Positions 24,318-34,118 of a DNA stretch of 64,000 bases are shown here, one piece after another. A model generated the notes under the pieces. It saw only the letters and a list, made by a program, of their open reading frames with translations, did not search any database and had not been told where the DNA came from. Where the stretch lies: NCBI RefSeq assembly GCF_016808335.1, contig NC_053136.1, positions 4,384,531 to 4,448,530 of the forward strand, written 5' to 3'. Made by a program: the position numbers and the translations under genes. The stretch comes from Panicum virgatum. Lineage: Eukaryota > Streptophyta > Magnoliopsida > Poales > Poaceae. Numbering within the stretch: the first letter of the stretch is position 1; each line of letters begins with the position of its first letter.

Positions 24318-25453
24318 TGCCGTTGACATGTTGCCGGTCGCTGTAGCTGGGCTGTAGCTGCGATCGCAGGGCGTTTTTTTATTTTCCCCCGGCGTGCAAG
24401 AAAGCACGGCCTGATGATGTTACGGGTCTGAATTTCTCTGAAACACTGATGGAGCACGGCGTGGTGTCTGTATCTCTATCGCTGTCCCGTTCGTCACTCG
24501 TTAGTTGCTACTGGCCTGGGCGAGCTGGCAATTTCTTCAGGTTGGAAGCGCGAGCTGACAACACACCGAGGACGATGAAGGCCAGAAACGGATGATCTGT
24601 CAGGAATAATCAGGCCGTTTCAGTTGTCATGTCTCCTCACATTCAGATGGTTCAGTCCCAAACTCTGAATGTGGACTCAGAAATAGCGATCTGCAAGTGT
24701 CAAGGCGGGACTCTCGTAACCATCATAGAAACGAGAAGACACTAGACACATGTAACCGAATGCAAGCGGAAGAATTTCATTCCCCTGCGATCTGAACAGA
24801 AATTTAACCTCGTGCAGTCGCGCTTGTTCGGGAACAAGAACAGCCCGGCGGCGACGGCGAACTGGCCAAGCATGCAATGGACGGAGTGGGAGGAGGCGAG
24901 GCGGGCGTGGCGGATGGGTGATCTTTGCCGTCACCCTCAACTAGCACGCACGGTGTCTGTCTGAACCGCCGCCGCCGCCGCCATGCGAAGGCGAAGGTGC
25001 GGCACCTGCGCGCGGCTTGAATCCCGTCGAAAGCTGTTCATCCAAATCCGCGGCGCAGGATCGCGCGTGAGATATCAGCTCAAGATCTTGGATCCGGGCA
25101 GCCGCGCGTGCCCCCGAGGAGGCTGCCGGCGCCGGTGCTGGCGAACTGGCACGGCCGCGGCGAGGGAAGAGCGGACACACACGGGGTGGACGGCAAACCA
25201 AATACCGTCCTGGGTGGAGGGTAAATCAGATACCGTCCAGGTTGGGTTGGTTTTCGACCGTCCGATCAGGATTAGACGGTCCAGATACGCTGGAGCACAA
25301 GTATACAGAGAAGAAATTTCTCAGAAAACCCCCTGCTGAGCTATTTTTTGTTGCATAAAGACCCTCTCCGCTCCCCGACCCTCTCCTCCTCCCCGCAAGC
25401 CGCGACACCTCCATCTGATCTCCCCGCTGGATCGAGGAGGCGGGGCGGCGGCC

Positions 25454-25479
25454 ATGGCGGCAACGGAGAGCCCCGGAGG
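25454..25479 (+). other. Candidate first exon, array unit 1
   Basis: ATGGCGGCAACGGAGAGCCC plus six more bases, followed by the donor GTGAGG at 25480. It is 26 nt long with no stop, which gives the same splice phase as the 26-nt local first exon of STR18, so it could join in frame to STR18 exon 2 (32578) across a 7-kb intron. A GC/pyrimidine-rich leader precedes it. It is the only array unit whose exon keeps the frame. Confidence 0.5.
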
Positions 25480-25542
25480 GTGAGGCCATTTCCGCTTGAA
25501 AACTTTTACCGCTTCTCCCAGGCTATAGCAGCCGTGCAGTGA

Positions 25543-27013
25543 TTTTTTTTCCTCGAAAGATCCAGAACCTTGCAGTTCGGCGTATATTAATAAGGCCCGA
25601 AAACCGCAGAACAGAAACTACAAAACCTACCACTATAACACCTACAACTTGCAACACCGGCCGATTGGATTGGGACATCAACCGGGACTCACTCGACTTT
25701 GGCTGGTCAGATTGGGACATCGACAAAGCCACAACAACTTACACTCCGCTCGGTCGGATTGGGACATAGACACGAGCCACCACAACTCTCCGTTCGGTCG
25801 GATTGGGACATCGACTCGAGCCACCACAACCTACACTCAGCCCCGGTCGGATTGGGACCTCGACCCGAGCCGCCGCGAACTCTGCCCGGTCGGATTGGGA
25901 CATCGACACGAGGCACCACAACCCACAACACAATCCAAAACACGAGAGAAAAGGAAGAAAAAAGAGGAGAAAGCCCTTTCGGAAGCCGCCAACGCCGAAT
26001 GATGCCTCCAAGTCGGAAAAGTCTGACATCGCCTCCAGGACGCCAAAGACGTCATCGATGCCACCCCAAGAGGGGTTGGGCTTTCACCTGCCACATTCGA
26101 CATGGGAGACCGATGCCCAAGACACCATCCACAGATAGGAGCAAGGTCCGAGCCAAAGATGCTCGACATCGTCTTCAGGAAGGAAATGACGCCAACGACG
26201 CCGTTCCAAGAAGAGATGAATTTTCACCCGCATCATCACCACGGTGAAAAGACGGCCGGCGTCACCAGACCACCACCATGGTGTTGCTGGCGAGCCTCCG
26301 CACAGCCGCAGCCAACGACGCCACCACGGCGACACTAGCGTACGCCCGAGCAAAATTGACGTCGGCACACGCCACTATGGCGCCACCGACACACCCAGCA
26401 CATGTTGACCAGACGCAGTCGAGAGCGCAGACCCGAGCGGGGTACCGAGCAGCGCCGAAGCCGCAACCACCAAGCCGCGCATCCCTCGGACGCCGACATC
26501 CACGCCCAAGTGACACACAAACACAGGGGCCGCCGCGCACCTGCAGCAAATGGCGTCGCAGTACCCGCACCTTGCCGCGCCAGGCCGCAAGTGCCGCCGC
26601 CGCCGCCGCACCGTGCCCGGCAGCGGCGCCGCTGCCTGCCGCGCGCCCCGAGCCCGGCCGTGAGCGCCGCCGCCGCCCCGCAACATGCCCGCCGCGCAAC
26701 GGCCACGGGCGCCGCCGCCGCCGCGCCGTGGCGCGTCCTGCCACGCCAAGGACCAAGACGAGCATATCCGGTGGCCGAGGGTGTGGATCTGGCTGTTCCC
26801 GAGACGGATCCGGCCGGGGGAAGCCGGGGATGGCCGCTGGCGCCACCATCGACGGAGCAGCCACCATGAGAGGGCGAGAGAGAGAGGCGAGTTGGTGCCC
26901 CGCCGCTGCCTTCCTTGCAGCCGCACGGACTTCCGGTGGCTGCTCGGGCGGCGGCTGGAGGGCGGCGGGGCTTTGGGAGGCGGTTCCGGCCGAGCCACTC
27001 CGGAGGAGCGACC
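25543..27013 (-). mobile_element. LINE-like retroposed insertion, reverse orientation
   Basis: The insertion is flanked by 16-bp direct repeats with one mismatch: AGCAGCCGTGCAGTGA at 25527-25542 and AGCAGCGGTGCAGTGA at 27014-27029. Immediately inside the left repeat is a run of eight T, that is, a 3' poly(A) on the minus strand. Long target duplications with a poly(A) end are the mark of target-primed reverse transcription. Other array units lack this DNA. Inside are a GC-rich minus-strand 5' half, a minisatellite (25660-25930) and a 3' end resembling plant LINE tails. No endonuclease or RT domain was found in 1.47 kb, so it is non-autonomous or internally deleted. Confidence 0.75.
25660..25930. 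repeat. Minisatellite, about six units of 43-49 bp
   Basis: Each unit begins GTCGGATTGGGACATCGAC (with small changes) and continues with a CGAGCCACCACAACT-like stretch. The units sit in the 3' part of the LINE-like insertion and read as CGATGTCCCAATCCGAC on its sense strand. Confidence 0.9.
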
Positions 27014-28386
27014 AGCAGCGGTGCAGTGAGAAGCAGCATTCCCCCGGGGCAGAGGCATTGATCCCGTTCTGAAATCTCTCCGATTAGTTGCTGGGACATG
27101 CGCAGGAGAAAGGATCAGTCCTCCCCTTTGTATGTCGACACAATGAAACAGGAGGCGGATATCGAGCTACGAACTTGGAACAGCTCCCGTTTTCATGCAT
27201 GATTGTTCATCTCCCCCTGTTGTTCCATGAGAATTTGGTGCTCAATCATGTACAGTAAGCATAAGCTCGAGTGCTCGACGCCTACTGATTACTGAATTAT
27301 GCACATGGAAAGTACATCAACTTGTGGGCATCCGTTTCGTCCCTTTCTATCTGGTTGGCATTTTGTAGGGCGTTTTTCCCGTTGTGCAAGAAAGCAGGGA
27401 CTGAATTCTCTGAGACACTGAAGGAACATGGTGTGCAGTCTGTATCTGTGTCGCTACCCCTCAATCCTCATCCGTCACTTGTTACTGGCCTGGGCGGGCT
27501 GGCAATTTCCTCCGTTGGAACCACGAGCTGATACTCCACACACGGAAAGACGATGATGAAGCCATGGACACAGCCAGATGAACCGTCAGGAATCAGGCCG
27601 CTTCTCTGCTGTGTCCTCTCCTTGAGATGCTCCAGTCTGAACTCTGAACCTGAACTCGGACAGCGTGTTTTGCGACTGCGAGTGTGAAGCCGGACTCCGG
27701 TAATCATCATATATAAACAAGAAGGCACGCATCTAGCCGAAAATAGAAGTGAAGAACGATTAACTACGCGCATTCATCCCCCTGATCTCGGTGATTTGTA
27801 CAGAATTTTGGCAATTTGGCATCGCGTTTGATCGGGAACAAGAACAGCCTGGCGCTGGCAGCGACGGCGAACTAGCGAAGCATGCAAATGGACGGAGCGG
27901 AGCGGAGGGGTCGAGGTGGGAGGAGACGATGAGGACGTGGCGGATGGATGAACTTGCATTCATCCCGACCTAGACCGCACCGTGTCTAAACCGACGATGC
28001 CGCCGGCCGGAGCTCGCCCGGAGAGCCGAGCGCGGTCGGCGTTCCATGCCAAGGAGAAGGCGCGGCGCCCAGGCGCGGCTTCAATCCGTCAAGGCTCACG
28101 CGACCCCGCGGAGGCCGGCGGCGGTGGATTGCCGCGGCCACATCGGCGGACGGCAAACCAAATACCGTCCAGGTTGCGTTGATTTTTGACCGTCCGATCG
28201 AGACTCTGCGACCCAGATTCGTCGGGGAGAAGTATAGTCGAAAGGAATTTTATAGAAAAGCCCCTGCTTAGACATTTTCTGTTGCAAAAGGACCCTCTCC
28301 GCTCCCCGACCCCTTCCTCTTCTTGCCTGCGGCCCCTCCATCTGATCTCCCCGCCGGATCGAGGAGCGAGGAGGAGGGCTGCGGCC

Positions 28387-28412
28387 ATGGCGGCTAAGGA
28401 GATCCCCTGAAG
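28387..28412 (+). pseudogene. Decayed first exon, array unit 2
   Basis: Begins ATGGCGGCTAAGGAGATC but meets an in-frame TGA (codon 8) before the GGGTGAGG donor. It could serve only as a leader exon. Confidence 0.5.
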
Positions 28413-29814
28413 GGTGAGGCACTTCTGCTTAAAACTTTTAGCCCGCTTCTCCCAGTCAAGCAACCGTGAAGCGTGGAGCAGCATTCCCATACGATCAGAC
28501 TCCATGATCCTTATCTACCTCAATTGACCCTGTTCTGAAATCAAATCTCTCCGATTAGTTGCTGGGACATGTCCAGGAGAAAGGATCACTTGTTTTTTAA
28601 CAGCTTCCATTTTCAAGAGCTATAGGTCAAGAGGTGGCGGCTTTCGAGCTATGAACTTTGAACAGCTCCCTTTTTCAAGCGCGATTGATCATCTCCCCTG
28701 TCCAGTCCATGAGAAAAATGTGCCGTTGACAAGATGCCAGTCGCTGTATCTGTGCTTGTAGGGCGTTTTCCCCCGCTGTGCAAGAAAGCATGTTCTGACG
28801 TTACAGGTCTGAATTCTCTGAAAAGCTGGTGGAACAGGACGTGCCGTCTGTATTTGCATCGCTATCCCGTCTGTCACTCGCTGGGTGGCCTCGCAATTTC
28901 CTCCGTTGGAACCACGAGCTTATACACGGAGGACGATGTTGAAGGATAGAACCAGTTGATCCGTCAGGAATCAGGCCGTCTCTCGCCACCTCTCCTTGAG
29001 ATGGTTTCAGTCTGAAACTCTAAATCTGAACTCAGGCGGAGTGATCTGTAAGTGTGAGGGCGGTAATCTAATCATAAACGAGAAGACACATCTAGCTGTA
29101 AGCACAGGAAGGCAAAGATGGTTGGTGCGCGTGCACTCCTCTAATCTCAGCGATCTGTATAGAAATTTTGCGTTTGTTCGGGAACATGGAACAAGAGCAG
29201 CCAGGCGGTGACGGCGAACTGACCAAGCATGCAAATGGACGGAGTGGGAGGAGTCGAGGTCGGATCGAGTAGGCAAAGAGGACGTGGCGGACAGATGATC
29301 TTGCACTCATCCAGAACATGCCTTAACTGCCGCCGCCCGGAGCCCGCGCGACCGCGCGCGTTCCATGCGAAGGCGAAGGCGCGGCGCCCGCGCGCGCGGC
29401 TTCAATCCGTCGCAAGCTGTTCCTCCGAGTCCGCGGCGCAAGCTCGCGTGTAAGATTTCATCTCAGGATCTTGGATGTAGGTGGCCACGCGCGACCCCGC
29501 GGAGGCTGCCGGCGTCGTGAGCGGTGGACTGGCATGAACGCGGGGCGCCCCGGGAAGAGTGGCCACACGGGTGGACGGCAAACCAACTCCAGGCTCCAGG
29601 GGTGGACGGTGAATGAGATACCGTCCAGGGTGGGTGTGTCTTTGGCCGTTGGATCGGGAATAGACGGCTCAGAATCGTTTTAGAGATAGCATAGTGGAAG
29701 GAATTTCTTAGAAAACCCCTTCCGAGACATTTTTATTTGCATAAAGACCCCTCTCCTCTTCCCCGACACCTCTGCCCCCGTCCCCCCGCCAGATCGAGGA
29801 GGCGCGAGGCGGCA

Positions 29815-29839
29815 ATGGCGGCAACGCGAGTCACGGAGG
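29815..29839 (+). pseudogene. Decayed first exon, array unit 3
   Basis: ATGGCGGCAACGCGAGTC, then ACGGAGG and the donor GTGAAT. It is 25 nt, one base short of the 26-nt phase needed, so splicing to STR18 exon 2 would be out of frame. Confidence 0.5.
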
Positions 29840-31216
29840 GTGAATGAGTGAGATTTTTGTTGATTAAACTATTGGCGCTTCTCCCAGTCGCATCCGAGAA
29901 GTGCGGAGCACCATTCACATGAGCAGACTCCATGATCATTCTCTCCCCGGTCCTCCATGTTCCAACTGACAGTATTCCTTATCCTACTTGCTTTCTTTCA
30001 GAACTATGCATGTCTGTATATGGATTGAACATCTGTGGGCTCTTAAGAAACAAATTTCCGATGCGTTGACATGATGCCGGTCGCTGCAGCTGTGCTTGTA
30101 GGGCGTGTTTCCCGGTATGATGTTACGGGTCTGAATTCTGAATTCTCCCAAACACTGAGAGAACATGGCGTGCTTTACTGGCCTGGGCATGGGCGGGCTG
30201 ACAGTTTCCTCTATTGGAACCACGAGCTGATGAACGGAAGACGATGATGAAGGATACAGTTCGATCGATGGCTTCTCTCCATCCGTCATCAGGAATAATC
30301 AGGCCGTTCTCCCCTCCCGGACCAGTGACCTGTCTCCTCCTACGTACTTGAGATGGTTCAGTCTGAATCTGAACTTAACAGAATGAGTGTTCTGCTGCGA
30401 CCTGCGAGTGTGAAGGTGGATTCTCGTAACGTCGTAATCGTATGAACGGAAGGCACATCTAGCCGCAAGCAGGCTGACGCATTTCATTCCCTTGATCTCG
30501 GTGATCTGTACTGAAATTTATTTAATTAGCCTCGCGCTTGTTCGGGAACAAGAGCAGCCTGACGGCGATGGCGAACTGGCGAAACATGCAATGGACGCAG
30601 CGGGAGCAGACGAGGAGTCGAGATCAGAGGAGGAATTGGCTCATCGATGATCTTGCGCCCATCCGGACCTTACCCGCACGGTGTCTGAACCGACAACGCC
30701 GGCCGCCGGCCGGAGCTCACGCGTGAGCGTCCAGCGCGTTCCATGCCAAGGAGAACTGGAGAAGACGCGGCGCCTGCGCGCAGCTTCAGTCCATCGAAGC
30801 TCATGTTCCTACGGATCCAAGGCGCAGGCTCTAGCGCAAGAAACTGGGTGCAGGCCGCCGTGAACGGCCCGTCGGAGGCCGCCGGCGCCGGCGACGGGGG
30901 ACTGGCGCGGCTGCGGGGCGGGATACCGTCCACCTCGGGTGGACGGCAAACCAAATACCGTCCAGGGGTGGACGGTAATTGAGATACCGTCCAGGGTGGG
31001 GCGTTTTTTGACCGCCCGATCGGGATTAGGCGGCCCAGATTCGTTGGAAGAGATGAATAGTGGGTAGGAATTTCTTGGAAACCCCCCTGCGGTCTAAGTT
31101 TTCGTTGCGAAAAGACCCCCCCTCTTGGCTCCCCGACCCCTTCCTCTTCCCCGGGGCGCCTCCATCTGATCTCCCCCGCCCGCTGGAGCGAGGAGCGAGG
31201 AGGTGGGGCGGCGGCC

Positions 31217-31243
31217 ATGGCGGCAAGGGAGGAGCCCCGGATG
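31217..31243 (+). pseudogene. Decayed first exon, array unit 4 (nearest to STR18)
   Basis: ATGGCGGCAAGGGAGGAG, then CCCCGGATG and the donor GTGACT. It is 27 nt, one base too long; joining to exon 2 would create TGA at once. It lies only 1.1 kb upstream of the local first exon at 32357. Confidence 0.5.
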
Positions 31244-32356
31244 GTGACTGGTGCTCTGCTGCATAAACCTTCGGCGCTTCTCCCAGGCAAGCAACCGTGA
31301 TGCGTGGAGCAGCATTCCCATGAACAGACTCCATGATCCTTATCTCCCTCCATTGACCCCGTTCTGAAATCTCTCCGGTTAGTTGCTCGGGCCATGCGCT
31401 GGAGAAAGGATCGCTCCTCCCCCTAGCAGTTCGACACACCGAATCAGCAGGCGGCCTTCGAGCTTCTGAACTCTGAACATCCTCCCATTTTCATGCAGGA
31501 TTGTTCATCCGCCCTGTTCACTCCATGAGAATTTGGTGCTCAATCATCTCCAGTGAGTTCGACGCCTACTGATTTATGCGCATAGAGAGTCCATTAACTT
31601 GTGGGCATCTGTTTCTCTCCAGTTGCCATTTTGCATTGTGCTGCTCGCCTGCAGTTTCCAAATTCCAACCAACAATATCTATTTTCCAGCACATTATTGT
31701 CTTGAACTCTTGATAATTTTCCAGCACGCATTGCTGCAGGCACCTCCAGGTTGCAGACTGGATTCAACTTGTAAAATACCATATCACAAATTCTCAAGCA
31801 CTAAATGTTGAAGTCAATTGAAAAAACTGACAGCGGTTCACTGTTCTGTGCTAGGTGACATGACACATGCGGTGTTTCCTATCCATTGTCTCAGTTGAGC
31901 ACTTGTCATTTGTCAACTGTCATCGCAAGTGGGACTTCTCAAAGTTTGGTTCTTCCTTTCCTGAATGAAAAAAACAAAGGAACAAATTATTATCACCAAG
32001 TTGGCTGTTAAGAAGCATAATATCGGCTCAGGTAACCCAATCCAAGCTGTTGCTTGGTAAGATGTGTCCTCCTTAACTAGTTGTTTTGCCTCTGCAAAAA
32101 AAATAAACATTTGAATTGTAGGAGACCACATGTAGTTTTTTATTCGTATGTTGCTAGATCAGCAATGACGACACAACATAAAAGCCAGAGAAGACTTTGG
32201 CGAAAACGATGGGATCGAGCTGTTAGCCAGCAGTCATGCGTCATGGTGATCCTGCTCTTGCCGACTTGCCGTGGCAATATAAGTGAAGATATGAAACACC
32301 ACCAGATTGAGAATCTAAGATAGGCTACACAGCAACATTTCATCACTGCATCAATA

Positions 32357-33587
32357 ATGGCGTCTGCTGTGACCAGCAGCAGGTACTAGACTAGAAAGGC
32401 AAAGGCAGCTGCCATCTTTACCCATATCTCATATAACTTTGCATCTGTTGTTGCTTTTACATTAACTCGGTGCATAGAATTTGTAGTGTATCTAGTACAA
32501 AAAACGGTTCTGTTCATGACGAAATGGGTAATTCATTTGGAATTTCGGATTAACCACAAGTTTGTCCTGATTTACAGTGACAATGAGCAGGTCCTCCCTA
32601 CCATCGACGCTGACCAAGCACACGCCCTCTTGAGCTCTGGCCATGGCTATATTGATGTCAGGTGCGTACTCAACGGGTTAACGAGGGTATTGGAGAAGCT
32701 TCCATGACAGAAAATCAACTGGTGGGTATGAAATGAAATGAATCTTCAGGATGCAGGAGGACTTTGACAAGGGCCACGCACCGGGTGCTCGCAATGTTCC
32801 CTACTACCTGTCAGTCACGCCACAAGGTCAGTTTCTTCACCCTGCTTGCTTCGTGAGGGCCAGTTTGGATTGGGGGTGATTTTGATTTACTCCATATTTG
32901 ATCTTCCATTTGGAGAGTATGTAGGATCTAGTTTAAATTTATACTCAACCCTAAGGATTTTGGATCATAATTTACTGTAATCAAACATGACCCAAATATG
33001 ACAAGATTGGTGGTGTCACATACTTTTGTCCCTAATTATTCTATCTGTTGTCTTTGCTGATCCCTAGGGAAGGAGAAGAATCCACGCTTTGTAGAGGAAG
33101 TGGCTGCACTCTTTGGGAAGGACGATGGCTTCATTGTGGTATGTTACTACATACCTTCATCAATCATATACGCGCGCTCATACTCGAATACACTGTATTA
33201 GTAACTAGCATTGCACAAGCATATTTGGGTTAACTGAAGCTAGTAATTAGCAGTGTTTTGCTGCAAATTAAGTAGTTCTTATTTCGCAAAAAAAGAAGTG
33301 CTTGCATACTAGCATCGATCATGATTTATCAGGAGTAAAAAATTAACTTCAAATTTACGTAGGGTTGCAACACGGGGAACAGATCCAGGTTTGCAACTGC
33401 AGATCTTCTAAACGCGGTAAATCCAGACCATCTGAGCTATCAATCTAGTAGGACTAAGCTCCGGTAACTGTGTGTCACACTATCTCATCACTTGGATGTC
33501 TAGGGGTTCAAGAACGTGAGGAACCTGCAAGGTGGCTACCGCTCCTTTCTCCAGAGTGCAAATCAGCAGCCAGCTCAACAGCCTTAG
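32357..33587 (+). CDS. Single-domain rhodanese / thiosulfate sulfurtransferase, STR18-like (right copy)
   Basis: Six exons: 32357-32382, 32578-32661, 32750-32826, 33068-33138, 33363-33416, 33504-33587 (TAG). The coding exons read the same protein as the copy at 742-1973, with the GCNTGNRS active loop and catalytic Cys. The 26-nt first exon can be replaced in phase by the 26-nt exon at 25454 in the upstream array, so two start choices exist: a local one (MASAVTSS) and an array one (MAATESPG). Its stop lies 531 bp from that of the plastid LepA gene on the other strand, a tail-to-tail arrangement conserved in both copies. Which promoter drives it cannot be decided from sequence alone. Confidence 0.88.
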
Positions 33588-34118
33588 GCATCACCAGTTA
33601 ATGCCAGTTCGTGCCTGTCTGTATTGTTCATTATTTGGCTGTCCATTTCGAAAAGTTTCAGTAAGAGATCCTGGTGAAATTCCTGCATCCACAGGCTGTT
33701 GAACTTTGTGATGTAATAAACATTCATGAAGTAGTGCTCCAAAAAGAAATGTGAGGCCAGAGGTGATGCTTGCTATATCAATTTGCGAATATATATTCTA
33801 CTGTGGAACATGTCATAGTATAGCATTACAAGTAATTGAAGTACGTAATGACCTTTTTACTACAAGAGTTTTGTACATGTGTCTGCCAAAATTGTGTCCC
33901 GCGTGCTTTTTTAGGCTTCATAACCTGATGTTTGAAGCAATATCAGTGAATTTCAGGTTAGCTGCTTTCCACTGATCTATAGTCAATTGGCTCCTTTAGT
34001 CTGAGGCATGGCAAGTTGAAAGCAACCTCTCAGACTCTTTTGAGTGTAATCGCATGTCGCTTCCAAGCTGAGATCCTTACAGCAGAAAGGAGGCTTCAGA
34101 AAGATTACACGAGCTACT

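Larger units (their letters stand above)
24318..31615 (+). repeat. Tandem array of four promoter/first-exon units upstream of STR18
   Basis: Four diverged units follow each other head to tail: 24318-27329 (with a 1.47-kb insertion), 27330-28719, 28720-30060 and 30061-31615. The ATG-to-ATG spacing is about 1.4 kb once the insertion is discounted. Shared blocks in order are GGGCGTTTTCCCC/GCAAGAAAGCA; CTCCGTTGGAACCACGAGCT; a CGGGAACAAGAGCAGCC block; copies of TACCGTCC; a pyrimidine-rich 5'UTR-like tract; an ATGGCGGC exon ending in GGTGA; then an intron-like block with TGATCCCGTTCTGAAATC and CATGAGAATTTGGTGCTCAATC. The last unit runs straight into intron 1 of the STR18 gene. The units read as repeated copies of that gene's promoter, first exon and start of intron 1 (inference). 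Confidence 0.85.

Noticed and set aside
25660..25930. CRISPR-like array of repeats with spacers
   Set aside because: Units are contiguous minisatellite copies of 43-49 bp in plant DNA with the intervening part also conserved; not a CRISPR.
25543..27099. Several 150-260 residue ORFs on both strands of the LINE-like insertion
   Set aside because: Open frames arise on both strands from GC-rich CGCC repeats with Ala/Arg/Pro-rich translations and no conserved motif.
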